Assembly: GCA_016125505.1 (NCBI GenBank)
Contig: WGLP01000002.1
Coordinates: 558,001 to 622,000, forward strand
Length of the DNA stretch: 64,000 nt
Reading direction: 5' to 3'
Source: Gammaproteobacteria bacterium
GTDB lineage: Bacteria; Pseudomonadota; Gammaproteobacteria; UBA6429; Thiohalophilaceae
The notes under the pieces are model-generated. The model did not search any database, was not told the origin of the DNA, and worked only from the letters and a program-made list of their open reading frames with translations. Below, piece by piece: positions 42,222 to 51,269 of the stretch. The translations under genes and the position numbers were made by a program. Position 1 is the first letter of the stretch; each line of letters opens with the position of its first letter.

Positions 42222-43583
42222 ATGCCGAGATTCCAGATCCAGACGAGCGGAGTGCTTTGCCTGACGCTGGCAAGCGCAATGCTGTTCGGTTGCGATGCCG
42301 GTACGCATCGCGGCCAATTGCAGGAGATCTTAAAGAGCAAGCAATTGGTGGTGGTGACACGCAATGCGCCCACGACCTATTACGAATTACATGACGAACC
42401 GGTGGGACCCGAATACGATCTGACCCGGGCCTTCGCCGCGCATCTCGGTGTCAAGGTGCGCTATATCGTGAAGGATACAGTGAGTGATGTGCTGGCGGCA
42501 CTGGAAGATGGTGAAGCAGACATCGCGGCGGCAGGGCTGACGCGAACGCCGGATCGAAAGCAACGTTTTTTATTCGGTCCGATCTATCAGGAGGTTCAGC
42601 AACAACTGGTCTGCCGTGTTGGTGGCAAGCGTCCCCGCAAAATTGCGGACCTCGCCGATGTCAAACTCAGTGTGCCGTCGGATACCAGTTATGTAGAGCA
42701 GTTGCAGGTATTGCAGCAGAAGCACGATGGCCTGCAATGGCATATCGTGGATGACGATACCGAGAGCCTGCTCGAGCAGGTCTGGCAAGAGAAACTCGAT
42801 TGCACCGTGGCTGACTCCAATATCATGGCGATCAATCGCCGTTATTATCCGGAGTTGCGCGTACGTTTCAATCTGGCCAAACCCCAGCCTCTGTCCTGGA
42901 TGCTGTCCAAACATGCTGATGCCTTGCAGCAGTCCGTGGACGAGTGGATGAAAACATTTCGCCGCGAAGGCAAACTCGAAAGCATACTGGAACGTTATTA
43001 CGGCTATATCAACGAATTCGATTATGTCGATATCAGCAAGTTCAAACGCCGTATCGCCACTGTCTTGCCCGAATATGAGGCTATGTTCAAACAGGCAGCA
43101 AGCAAATATAAACTGGACTGGACCTTGCTGGCGGCACAGGCTTATCAGGAATCACACTGGAAGGTGAAGGCAAAGAGTCCGACCGGTGTGCGCGGCATCA
43201 TGATGTTGACGCTGGATACCGTAAAGGAACTGGATATCAACAGCCGACTGGATCCGGCGCAGAGCATCATGGGCGGCGCCAGTTATTACAAGAGTCTGTA
43301 CGATCGCATCCCGGATTCGGTAAAGGGACCGGATCGCAATTGGCTGACGCTGGCGGCCTATAATATGGGTATGGGACATTTGTACGATGCGCGGATCCTG
43401 GCGCGACGTCTCGGCAAGGATTCGGATCGCTGGAGCGATTTGATGAACGTGATCCCGTTACTCAGTCAAAAGAAATACTACAAGACCCTGCAACACGGGT
43501 ATGCGCGTGGGCGCGAAGCCGTGGACTACGTGCAGCACGTTCGCGATTATCATGACATTCTGTATCAGACGGTGAGCAACTAG
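42222..43583 (+). CDS. mltF: Membrane-bound lytic murein transglycosylase F
   Basis: Outer-membrane lipoprotein that cleaves peptidoglycan. A signal peptide ends in the lipobox LFGC (Cys24). Residues about 40-265 form an extracellular solute-binding (SBP_bac_3) domain and about 290-450 the Slt-type lytic domain with catalytic Glu310 in QESHW and the GLMQL-type GIMML. AAYNMGMGHLYDAR is also typical. Both domains and the 453-residue length match MltF. It begins 12 bases behind the EamA gene and may be co-transcribed, though a functional link is unclear. Confidence 0.93.
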   Translation: MPRFQIQTSGVLCLTLASAMLFGCDAGTHRGQLQEILKSKQLVVVTRNAPTTYYELHDEPVGPEYDLTRAFAAHLGVKVRYIVKDTVSDVLAALEDGEADIAAAGLTRTPDRKQRFLFGPIYQEVQQQLVCRVGGKRPRKIADLADVKLSVPSDTSYVEQLQVLQQKHDGLQWHIVDDDTESLLEQVWQEKLDCTVADSNIMAINRRYYPELRVRFNLAKPQPLSWMLSKHADALQQSVDEWMKTFRREGKLESILERYYGYINEFDYVDISKFKRRIATVLPEYEAMFKQAASKYKLDWTLLAAQAYQESHWKVKAKSPTGVRGIMMLTLDTVKELDINSRLDPAQSIMGGASYYKSLYDRIPDSVKGPDRNWLTLAAYNMGMGHLYDARILARRLGKDSDRWSDLMNVIPLLSQKKYYKTLQHGYARGREAVDYVQHVRDYHDILYQTVSN

Positions 43584-43589
43584 GTATTT

Positions 43590-44804
43590 TTAGTGGTCGC
43601 CGTAATGGCGCTCGATATAGCGTTCGACGATGCCCTGGAATTCCTGCGCGATGTTGTCACCCTTGAGTGTTACGGTCTTTTCACCGTCTTCGTAGACCGG
43701 CGCCACGGGTTTTTCGCCGGTCCCCGGCAGGCTGATGCCGATATTGGCGTGCTTGCTTTCGCCCGGACCATTCACCACGCAACCCATGACCGCCACGGTC
43801 ATGTTCTCCACGCCCTGATACTGTTTACGCCAGGCGGGCATGTTGTGGCGCAGGAACGTCTGGATATCACGCGCGAGTTGTTGAAAGTAGGTGCTCGAGG
43901 TGCGGCCGCAACCGGGACAGGCGATCACCTGCGGCGTGAACGAACGCAGGCCCATGGATTGTAAAATCTCCTGGGCCACGATGACTTCCTGGGTGCGATC
44001 CCCGCCGGGTTCCGGTGTCAGTGAGATGCGAATCGTATCGCCGATGCCCTGTTGCAGTAGGACCGCCAGCGCGGCGGCGGAGGCGACGATGCCCTTGCTG
44101 CCCATGCCGGCCTCGGTCAGACCAAGGTGCAGGGGAAAGTCGCACTGGTGCGCCAGGCGTTGATATACGTTGATCAGGTCCTGCACGCCACTCATCTTGA
44201 CCGAGAGGATGATCTTGTTATGCGCCAGGCCGATGGCCTCCGCCTGGGCGGCACTCTCCAGCGCGGAGGTGATCATGGCGTCGTACATGAGGTGTTGCGA
44301 ATCCAGTGGCTCGCTGCGCTGTGCGTTTTCATCCATCAGTCGCGCCAGGACGGCCTGATCCAGGCTGCCCCAGTTCACACCGATGCGCACCGGTTTGTGG
44401 TAGCGCACGGCAAATTCAATAAGGGTAGAGAATTGTTCGTCGCGCTTTTTACCGCGGCCGACGTTGCCCGGGTTGATGCGGTATTTGTCCAGGGCCTCGG
44501 CGCAGGCCGGGTGCTCGGTCAGGAGCTTGTGGCCGTTGAAATGAAAATCACCAATGAGGGGGACATGACAGCCCTGTTGCAGCAGGCGTTCCTTTATATA
44601 GGGCACCGCCTGGGCGGCCTCGCTGGAGTTGACGGTGACACGAACCATTTCAGAACCGGCGCGGGCCAGGGCCAGGGTCTGCTGGACGGTGGCATCGATG
44701 TCCGCGGTGTCGGTATTGGTCATGGACTGCACGACCACCGGGTGATTGCCTCCCACCGTGACGTTACCGATCTTCACCGCCACGCTGTGATGTTTGGCTG
44801 GCAT
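43590..44804 (-). CDS. ispG: (E)-4-hydroxy-3-methylbut-2-enyl diphosphate synthase (IspG)
   Basis: Iron-sulfur enzyme of the MEP isoprenoid pathway; uses flavodoxin or ferredoxin to make HMBPP from MEcPP. The 404 residues form a TIM barrel ([27 protein letters not shown]) and a C-terminal reductase-like domain with the [4Fe-4S] Cys in CPGCGRTSS and [17 protein letters not shown] precedes the ATG. Slightly longer than E. coli IspG (372). Reads leftward, divergent from the methyltransferase gene. Confidence 0.95.
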   Translation of the reverse strand: MPAKHHSVAVKIGNVTVGGNHPVVVQSMTNTDTADIDATVQQTLALARAGSEMVRVTVNSSEAAQAVPYIKERLLQQGCHVPLIGDFHFNGHKLLTEHPACAEALDKYRINPGNVGRGKKRDEQFSTLIEFAVRYHKPVRIGVNWGSLDQAVLARLMDENAQRSEPLDSQHLMYDAMITSALESAAQAEAIGLAHNKIILSVKMSGVQDLINVYQRLAHQCDFPLHLGLTEAGMGSKGIVASAAALAVLLQQGIGDTIRISLTPEPGGDRTQEVIVAQEILQSMGLRSFTPQVIACPGCGRTSSTYFQQLARDIQTFLRHNMPAWRKQYQGVENMTVAVMGCVVNGPGESKHANIGISLPGTGEKPVAPVYEDGEKTVTLKGDNIAQEFQGIVERYIERHYGDH

Positions 44805-44937
44805 AAGGTGTTGGCCTTCCTGTTTTGCAATAAGGGCGCGATTTTACCATAGCGCGCCTGCGGAGACAGGCGAGAACCCCGGGACAAAAACACCTATAAT
44901 GTGCGCCTTTGTTTCCAGCGGGTGTAAAGGAGCGGCC

Positions 44938-45816
44938 ATGGCCAAAGATAAGAAGCACAAGAAAAACAAGCACAAGGAAAAAGCCAAGGACAAGTCGGGG
45001 CCGACGATGGCGGAAACCGCCGACCGCCACCTGATGTACCAGGCCGCGGTGCAGGCCGCCGATGTGGAGGTCGAATTTCTGGACAAGATCTTCCGTGAGA
45101 TTCGTGGCCGCCAGCCGCTGAGCTTTAAGGAAGATTTTTGCGGTACGGCCCTGCTCTCGGTGGAGTGGTGCAAATCCGATCCCAAACGCACGGCTATCGG
45201 TGTGGATATCGACGAACCGACCCTGAAGTGGGGCGGGGAACACAACCTGCAACCCGCCGGCAGCGACGTCGCCAGCCGGGTTACCCTGTTGCAGAAAGAC
45301 GTGCGCGAAGTACTGGAACCCAAGGTGGATATCACCTGCGCGTTCAACTTCAGTTTTTGTATTTTCAAAACCCGCGGCAGCCTGCGTGAGTACTTTACCA
45401 AGGCGCGCGCAGGGCTGAAGGATGACGGGATGCTGGTGCTGGACATCTTTGGCGGCACCGAATGCATGGATACCCTGGAGGAAGAGACCGAACTGGAGGA
45501 CGTGTCAGGCACCTATGTCTGGGAACATGCCAAGTTCAATCCCATCACCAATGAAATCCTGTGCCATATCCATTTTGAATTCCCGGATAAATCGCGCATG
45601 GAGAAGGCCTTTACCTATGACTGGCGCCTGTGGTCGGTACCCGAACTGAAGGAGCTGCTGGAAGAGGCCGGTTACAGCAAGGTACGCGTGTACTGGGAGC
45701 AATTTGAAGAGACCGATGATGATGACGATTATCTGGAAAGCAACGGGGAATTCCTCGAGGCTACCGAGGTCGAAAATCAGGAGTCGTGGCATGCATATAT
45801 CGTTGCGGAAAAATAA
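44938..45816 (+). CDS. Class I SAM-dependent methyltransferase with Lys-rich N-terminus
   Basis: A 292-residue methyltransferase with unknown target. After a Lys/His-rich leader (KDKKHKKNKHKEKAKDK) comes the SAM fold with FCGTALLSVEW (motif I), IGVDIDEPTLKW (motif II) and CAFNFSFCIFK (motif IV). ATG 44938 is chosen, with AAAGGAG 8 bases upstream. The basic leader may bind nucleic acid or acidic protein. The C-terminal tail is highly acidic (EETDDDDDYLES). Repeat copy B follows the stop by 6 bases. Confidence 0.85.
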   Translation: MAKDKKHKKNKHKEKAKDKSGPTMAETADRHLMYQAAVQAADVEVEFLDKIFREIRGRQPLSFKEDFCGTALLSVEWCKSDPKRTAIGVDIDEPTLKWGGEHNLQPAGSDVASRVTLLQKDVREVLEPKVDITCAFNFSFCIFKTRGSLREYFTKARAGLKDDGMLVLDIFGGTECMDTLEEETELEDVSGTYVWEHAKFNPITNEILCHIHFEFPDKSRMEKAFTYDWRLWSVPELKELLEEAGYSKVRVYWEQFEETDDDDDYLESNGEFLEATEVENQESWHAYIVAEK

Positions 45817-45822
45817 TGCAGC

Positions 45823-45944
45823 TAAAACTCGCTGAAGCCGCGCTGGCTGTGTTGGAGCGATACTCAAAATGCTCATTTACTCATATGTAAACTCCGCTTT
45901 TTCGTATCGCTCCGCCTTGCCATCATCGGCTTGATCGAGTTTTA
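45823..45944. repeat. Palindromic intergenic element, copy B
   Basis: A 122-base palindrome. Outer arms TAAAACTCG (45823-45831) and CGAGTTTTA (45936-45944); an adjacent CTGAAGCCG/CGGCTTGAT pair with two mismatches; the core (45862-45905) is 39 of 44 equal to copy A. The core-flanking stem is GAGCGAT/ATCGCTC (45855-45861 and 45906-45912), different from copy A yet complementary; GTTG and CGCCTTG are shared. Confidence 0.82.
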
Positions 45945-45966
45945 AAAACAGACAAGAATTTTAGTT

Positions 45967-46494
45967 ATGACTGATCAGGATCGAGAGGCTGAACAACAGC
46001 GCCGCATGGGCGGCTGGATGTATATCGGTTTCTGGATCCTGTTGTTGGTGTTTGTCGCAATGTTCTTCTCGCGCTGGCTGGATCACCAGCGCAATCCCAA
46101 TCAACAGGTGGCGTCACGCATTGATGGCGATGGCGTGCGCGAGGTGGTGCTCAAGCGCAATCGCATGGGGCATTACAATGTGACCGGTGACATCAATGGC
46201 CATAGCGTGGAGTTTATGCTGGACACCGGCGCCACCGACATCGCAATCCCCGCGTCCATCGCAACCGACCTCGGCCTGCAACGGCTCGGCCGCATGCAAT
46301 TTGAAACAGCCAACGGCATTGCCGAGGGCTACGCGACGCGCCTGCACGAGGTGCGTGTCGGCAATATCGTGTTGCACGATCTGGCGGCCAGCATCAATCC
46401 CAACATGAACGACGATATCGTGCTGCTGGGCATGAGTTTTCTCAAGAAGATCGAATTCACCCAACGCGGCGATAGCCTCATCCTGCGCCAATAA
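45967..46494 (+). CDS. Retropepsin-like aspartic protease, TIGR02281-type
   Basis: Membrane-anchored clan AA aspartic protease of 175 residues. One membrane helix (about 17-36) is followed by a single retropepsin-like domain with active-site DTGA (Asp86) in FMLDTGATDIA and a conserved LLGMSFLKK end. A dimer would be needed for catalysis. Its periplasmic orientation and substrate are unknown; ancient families of this type are widespread in proteobacteria. It is separated from the previous gene by repeat B and converges on the chemoreceptor. Confidence 0.87.
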   Translation: MTDQDREAEQQRRMGGWMYIGFWILLLVFVAMFFSRWLDHQRNPNQQVASRIDGDGVREVVLKRNRMGHYNVTGDINGHSVEFMLDTGATDIAIPASIATDLGLQRLGRMQFETANGIAEGYATRLHEVRVGNIVLHDLAASINPNMNDDIVLLGMSFLKKIEFTQRGDSLILRQ

Positions 46495-46517
46495 CCCACC
46501 TGCCTGCGTACAGGCGC

Positions 46518-48863
46518 TTACGAGGTCTTGAACTGGGCGACCAGTTGCTGCAGTTCTGCCGCCAGTTTGCTCAACTCCTGGCTCGCTGCGGTGGTTTGAT
46601 CCGCACCCTGGGTCGTTTGCTCCGCCGCCTCACGAATCAGGACGATATTTTTGTTGATCTCTTCGGTGACTGCGCTTTGCTCTTCGGCGGCACTGGCAAT
46701 CATGGTGTTCATATCGTTGATCTCGGTGACGGCGTGAGTGATGGTTTGCAGCGAATCGCCGGCGGTGGCGGCGTGCTGCACGTTTTGCTGGCTTCGCTCG
46801 CGGCTGCGTTTCACGGCATTGACGGCGTCATGCGCCTCTCTTTGCAACTGCTCGATCATCTTTTCGATCTCTACCGTGGATTGCTGGGTACGGCTGGCAA
46901 GGGTACGCACCTCATCTGCCACCACGGCGAAACCACGACCTTGCTCACCCGCCCGAGCGGCCTCGATGGCTGCGTTGAGCGCCAGCAGATTGGTTTGTTC
47001 GGATACCCCCTTGATCACATCCATCACCACACCGATGTTCTCACTGTGTTTGCTCAGGTTATCGATGACGCTGGATACCTCGTCAAGATCACGGGATAAC
47101 TCGCTGATCGAGTCGATAGCGGTATCCACCACCTGTTTGCCGGTGAGTGCCTGGGTATTAGCGTCTCGCGCTGCCTGCGCCGCCTTACTGGCGTTATTGG
47201 CGACTTCGTGTACTGTCGCCGTCATCTCGTTAGTCGCGGTGGCTACCTGATCGATTTCATGAAATTGCCTATTGACGTTTTGATTGACGGTTTGTGTGAT
47301 CGATGACATCTCTTCCGAGGCTGTCGCCAGCATCGTGGTGGATGCGGCTACGTGTTCCAGACTGGCGCGGAATTTATCCAGCATGTTGTTCATCGCGATT
47401 GCCATACTGCCGATCTCGTCAGTGGAGTTGATATCGATCCGCTGCGTCAAGTCGGAGGTCGCTTCGATTTCGCGCATCGTTTTGCTCATGCGGATCACGG
47501 GGCGGGTGATCCGGGTAGCAAACAGTACGCCGACCACGATAGCTAACACGATCATCAGGATAGTAAGGATAAAACCGGTCAGGCCGATCTTTCTGGTCAG
47601 TGCCTTGCTGGCGGCCAGGGCCTCATCGGCATTGATCTCGCTGATAACGGCCCAATGCAGATTTTTGAACGTCAGCGGGGTATAGGCGGTGAGCGTGGCT
47701 TCACCGGTCACACTCCTGCTCCTCGCCACGCCCTGTTTGCCGGCCAATGCCGCGTCTACCGCGCTGTTGTGGTCGAGGCGTAACCGATCGATGGCCGTGT
47801 CCTGCAGCGCCATGGTCTGCAGCACATCCGGTTTGAATTGTTCACTGATACGTTTAATGAAACCGGCCTTGTCCTGCACCAGGGCCCGATAGTTGCTGCG
47901 CAGGGTCTTGTCGGCGCCGACCAGGAAGGCATCACCGCTGGTGCCCATGCCGACCTCTTTCCATTTGGAATCCGAGGTCATGATCGCGTTGATTTCAGCC
48001 GGGGAGACCTTGAGGACGAGGACGCCCAGGATTTCGTAGGCATCCTCTTCTTCCAGATTCTGGATCGGTGACGCGATAAAAAACGCGGGGCGATTGAAGC
48101 TGGCAGGATGCGGTTCGATATCGCTGATCGAGACAAACGTATAATCGCCGGATTTGATCGCCGCCTGGTAGGTGCGCGCGAGGGCGGTGTCTTTATAGGG
48201 TCCCGTATTCAGATCGGTGCCGAAGTCGGGATATTTCTGCACCGAGTACACCACGTTGCCGTTGGGATCCACTAGGTACATATCCTCCACATCCAGCTTC
48301 TCAAACAGGCGTCTGAGGGTACGGTGGCTCTCACCATGGGCGTTAGAGTAGGTCAGTCCGTCATCAGGTTGTATCAGATTGAGTTTTTCGCCGAACTTGG
48401 CGTCGGTGGCGACATAACTGCTTTGCAGGGCGATGGCCATGTTGCCCAATTTATCTACCAGCGCAGTCGGGTCGGGCGCCGGCGCAGGATTGAATTTGAG
48501 GTAAGCCTTGCGGTACTGATCCTTGTAAAAATTGATGAGTTTGGATTTTTGTGCGGAGACCTCGGTGAGGCGGCGTTTATCGCCGTTGAAATACGTTGAT
48601 AATTTTTGTATGTACATGACGATCGCCGGGTCAACGGAATAACGACTGACCCGCGTCTCGAGCGTTTTCAGATAACTTTCAATCTGCCCCTTTTTGATTT
48701 CCCGAATGCTCACCAGTTGATTAGCGACCTGATCATGCAATGCATGTTCGGCGTCCCGCTTGGCCTCGATGCCCATAATCAGACTGGTCACTACCAGGGG
48801 GACGACCACTAAGGTGACGGAGACGAGCAGGATCTTGGTCTTAACACTGTTTAGCAACGGCAC
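46518..48863 (-). CDS. Methyl-accepting chemotaxis protein with large periplasmic (dCACHE-like) sensor
   Basis: A 781-residue chemoreceptor. N-terminal membrane helix (about 12-30), a periplasmic sensor of about 380 residues with the CACHE-like pattern [20 protein letters not shown], second membrane helix (about 425-448), HAMP (about 450-500) and the signalling domain with the hairpin tip [35 protein letters not shown]. The GTG start follows GAGGA by 8 bases. It ends without an obvious CheR/CheB tether (NWETF-type) motif. No che genes are adjacent. The sensor ligand is unknown. Confidence 0.93.
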   Translation of the reverse strand: MPLLNSVKTKILLVSVTLVVVPLVVTSLIMGIEAKRDAEHALHDQVANQLVSIREIKKGQIESYLKTLETRVSRYSVDPAIVMYIQKLSTYFNGDKRRLTEVSAQKSKLINFYKDQYRKAYLKFNPAPAPDPTALVDKLGNMAIALQSSYVATDAKFGEKLNLIQPDDGLTYSNAHGESHRTLRRLFEKLDVEDMYLVDPNGNVVYSVQKYPDFGTDLNTGPYKDTALARTYQAAIKSGDYTFVSISDIEPHPASFNRPAFFIASPIQNLEEEDAYEILGVLVLKVSPAEINAIMTSDSKWKEVGMGTSGDAFLVGADKTLRSNYRALVQDKAGFIKRISEQFKPDVLQTMALQDTAIDRLRLDHNSAVDAALAGKQGVARSRSVTGEATLTAYTPLTFKNLHWAVISEINADEALAASKALTRKIGLTGFILTILMIVLAIVVGVLFATRITRPVIRMSKTMREIEATSDLTQRIDINSTDEIGSMAIAMNNMLDKFRASLEHVAASTTMLATASEEMSSITQTVNQNVNRQFHEIDQVATATNEMTATVHEVANNASKAAQAARDANTQALTGKQVVDTAIDSISELSRDLDEVSSVIDNLSKHSENIGVVMDVIKGVSEQTNLLALNAAIEAARAGEQGRGFAVVADEVRTLASRTQQSTVEIEKMIEQLQREAHDAVNAVKRSRERSQQNVQHAATAGDSLQTITHAVTEINDMNTMIASAAEEQSAVTEEINKNIVLIREAAEQTTQGADQTTAASQELSKLAAELQQLVAQFKTS

Positions 48864-48985
48864 ATGCGAATCCTCATTATTATTTTACGCGAAGTGTTGC
48901 CGCTGCCCGTTATGGGAGTTGCGGGCAAGGCGGACGTTATAAATAGATCGGCTGTTGCTATCGAGGCTTTAACAATTCGGATTAT

Positions 48986-49684
48986 TTATGTGGGATTTTT
49001 GTGCACGGGACCATACGGCTCGTGGCGGATCCTGTCGTGGATATGCATGCGGTATTCGATAAAGTCCGCTTTCTTGCTGAAGTGCATGAAGGGGTTGCCT
49101 TCAATTTCCTGTCCCATGGTGCAGGTTGGGGTGACGGAATAATTGTGCCCGGGCAGGATGCGGGTCTCCGTCGCTAATTCGTTACTCATGCGGCGCAGCG
49201 TATCGAACATCTGCTCCGGATCGCCACCGCTCAGATCACACCGGCCGCAACCATAGACAAACATGGTGTCGCCACTGATGACATCGTTGCCGAGATGGTA
49301 ACAGGCGGAGCCCGGGGTATGTCCGGGCGTATGCATCACCGCGATCTCGGTTTCGCCCAGGCGGATGATGTCGCCGCCACGATGCAGGGTCGGCAGATCC
49401 AGGTACTTGCCCCAGAATTCCGCCTCGGCCCGGCACAAATGCAATTGCGCATCGTGTTCGGCGAGGACACCTTCGATGCCATTGATGTGATCGTGATGAC
49501 TGTGGGTGAGCAGAATATCGGTTATCGCGATGTCCTTGTCGCGTGCCCAGGCGAGTATGCTGGGGACATCCCAGGCAGGGTCGACAACAGCCGTGCGTCG
49601 GGTCTTTTTATCCGTGATGAGATAAATAAAGTTTTCCATCGGGCCCAGTTCCATGACCTCGATGGCATAAGATGTGTCCTGCAT
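48986..49684 (-). CDS. MBL-fold metallohydrolase (glyoxalase II-like)
   Basis: Metallo-beta-lactamase-fold hydrolase of 232 residues. Metal ligands are visible in THSHHDH (His61, His63, Asp65, His66), then HTPGHTPGS, ISGDTMFVYGCGR and ILPGHNYS. The subgroup is close to hydroxyacylglutathione hydrolase or persulfide dioxygenase-like enzymes. A strong AGGAGG precedes the ATG. The presence of GCGRCDLSGGD favours a thioester hydrolase; ETHE1-type persulfide dioxygenase is an alternative. It is divergent from the methyltransferase gene. Confidence 0.87.
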   Translation of the reverse strand: MQDTSYAIEVMELGPMENFIYLITDKKTRRTAVVDPAWDVPSILAWARDKDIAITDILLTHSHHDHINGIEGVLAEHDAQLHLCRAEAEFWGKYLDLPTLHRGGDIIRLGETEIAVMHTPGHTPGSACYHLGNDVISGDTMFVYGCGRCDLSGGDPEQMFDTLRRMSNELATETRILPGHNYSVTPTCTMGQEIEGNPFMHFSKKADFIEYRMHIHDRIRHEPYGPVHKNPT

Positions 49685-49781
49685 GATGACGTCCTCCTGC
49701 TGCCGGAATTTTCCTATTGTAACGCTGTGGCTGTTGTCTGTCAGAGGCTAGAATACATATCCGCAAGTGGATGAGGTGATT

Positions 49782-50444
49782 ATGGAACCGGATTTTTGGC
49801 GTGAGCGCTGGCAACAGAATCAAATCGGTTTTCACCAGGGCGAGGTGAATCCGTATCTGCGCGAGCATTGGGCGGGCCTGGGTATCGCGGCACCGGCCCG
49901 GGTGCTGGTGCCGTTGTGCGGAAAAAGCCTGGACCTTGTCTGGCTGCGCCAGCAGGGGTATCAGGTCGAGGGCGTCGAGCTATCGGAAGTGGCGGTGCAG
50001 GCCTTCTTCGAGGAACAGGCTATGCCGGCACGACAATCCACACAGGGCGCGTTTCAGGTCTGGGAGGCGGATGGCCTGCGGTTGTGGTGCGGCGACTTTT
50101 TCAAACTCGATTCTACCCGCCTTGGCCCGGTCGATGCGGTCTACGATCGTGCGGCACTGATTGCCTTGCCGGAAGAGATGCGGCGGCACTATGTTCGGCA
50201 CCTGCAGACCCTGATAGGCCCCGTCCCACATTTGCTGATCACCCTGGATTATCCGCAGTCACAGATGAACGGGCCGCCCTTCGCTGTCGGCCAGGCGGAG
50301 GTTGAGGCCTTGTTCAGCGACCGTTTTGACGGGACCCACGCGCCCCTCTGCCATGATGTCCTCCGTGACAACGCGCACCTGCAGTCGCGCGGGGTCGAGC
50401 GCTTGCACGAGTGCGTGTATCAGCTGCAAGTCCCCAAAAAATAA
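49782..50444 (+). CDS. tpm: Thiopurine S-methyltransferase
   Basis: SAM-dependent methyltransferase of 220 residues of the TPMT family, which in bacteria also detoxifies tellurite and selenite. The signatures are FWRERWQQNQIGFHQGEVNPYL, VLVPLCGKSLDLVWLRQQGYQVEGVELSE, and DAVYDRAALIALPEEMRRHYV. ATG 49782 is chosen, with GAGG 7 bases ahead. It is transcribed toward the transglycosylase gene, divergent from the hydrolase. Confidence 0.93.
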   Translation: MEPDFWRERWQQNQIGFHQGEVNPYLREHWAGLGIAAPARVLVPLCGKSLDLVWLRQQGYQVEGVELSEVAVQAFFEEQAMPARQSTQGAFQVWEADGLRLWCGDFFKLDSTRLGPVDAVYDRAALIALPEEMRRHYVRHLQTLIGPVPHLLITLDYPQSQMNGPPFAVGQAEVEALFSDRFDGTHAPLCHDVLRDNAHLQSRGVERLHECVYQLQVPKK

Positions 50445-50481
50445 CGAGTTCATCACCGTTTTAAACTCGGTCCGATGACGT

Positions 50482-50509
50482 CCGATACAGTTATTAATAA
50501 CTGTATCGG
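50482..50509. promoter_or_regulatory. Perfect 28-bp palindrome over the ribosome binding site
   Basis: CCGATACAGTTATT is followed directly by its exact reverse complement AATAACTGTATCGG, 28 bases in all. The last GG belongs to GGAG (50508-50511), the ribosome binding site of the lytic transglycosylase. It may be an operator for a dimeric regulator, or form an RNA stem that hides the ribosome site. No U-run follows, so a terminator for tpm is less likely. Confidence 0.65.
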
Positions 50510-50516
50510 AGTTCGC

Positions 50517-51143
50517 ATGTTACCTGCGCGTTACCTGTTTGGCCTGAGCCTTTTCATCCTGATGTCGATCCTGCCGGTGCAGGATACCCTGGCTGCTCGG
50601 TTCTATGTCTATCAACTGCCGGATGGCTCACGCATGATCAGCGATCATGTTATCAACAAGCCGACACACAAACTGATCACCAGCCGTACCCAGGTCGAAG
50701 GTACCGGCCAGATTGCCGCGAAAAAGGTTCGCTTCAGCAAACCCGAACACCTCGATCGCTGGGACGATCTGATCACCGAACTGTCGCAACGGCACAGGGT
50801 GGACGTCGCCCTGGTCAAGGCCGTGATTCATACCGAATCCTATTTTGACTATCGCGCCGTTTCCCGCGCCGGTGCCGAAGGCCTGATGCAGCTCATGCCG
50901 CAAACCGCCGCGAAGTATGGCGTGCGTGACATCCAGAATCCCTATGAGAATCTGGATGCGGGCATTCAATACCTGCGCGACCTCCTGACGAAATATCACT
51001 ACAACCTTCGTTATACCCTGGCTGCCTACAATGCCGGTGAAAAGGCGGTGTTCTACTACAACGGCGTTCCCCCCTACAAAGAAACCCGTGACTACGTGCG
51101 CAAGGTGCTGGCGTATCGGGAGTATTATCGGGAGACGTATTAA
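50517..51143 (+). CDS. Lytic transglycosylase (Slt domain) with N-terminal DUF4124-like segment
   Basis: Periplasmic peptidoglycan-cleaving protein of 208 residues. A signal peptide (1-27) is followed by a short DUF4124-like strand motif (YVYQLPDGSRMISDH) and an Slt-type catalytic domain: Glu107 in HTESYFD, GLMQLMPQTA, and AAYNAGEKAV. ATG 50517 fits the signal peptide; GGAG lies 5 bases upstream, covered by the 28-bp palindrome. Translation may therefore be regulated. A second lytic transglycosylase, MltF, lies 8 kb away. Confidence 0.92.
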   Translation: MLPARYLFGLSLFILMSILPVQDTLAARFYVYQLPDGSRMISDHVINKPTHKLITSRTQVEGTGQIAAKKVRFSKPEHLDRWDDLITELSQRHRVDVALVKAVIHTESYFDYRAVSRAGAEGLMQLMPQTAAKYGVRDIQNPYENLDAGIQYLRDLLTKYHYNLRYTLAAYNAGEKAVFYYNGVPPYKETRDYVRKVLAYREYYRETY

Positions 51144-51150
51144 TGTCATT

Positions 51151-51191
51151 GTCATTCCGGGCAAGCCGAAGGCGCGACCCGGGATCCAGTG
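51151..51191. repeat. Dispersed GTCATTCCGGG...CCCGGGATCCAG-type repeat
   Basis: The sequence GTCATTCCGGGC (from 51151) through ACCCGGGATCCAGTG (to about 51191) looks like the widely dispersed palindromic repeat seen in many proteobacteria. Only one copy lies in the window. It sits directly after the transglycosylase gene, in the 126 bases before the HDOD gene's end. Confidence 0.5.
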
Positions 51192-51269
51192 TCTTATCCT
51201 TACAATAATTTCGCCCGGCGCTTCGCACCAAAGCCACGCAGTGGCAGGCGAAAAATAAAAAAATTAAAT

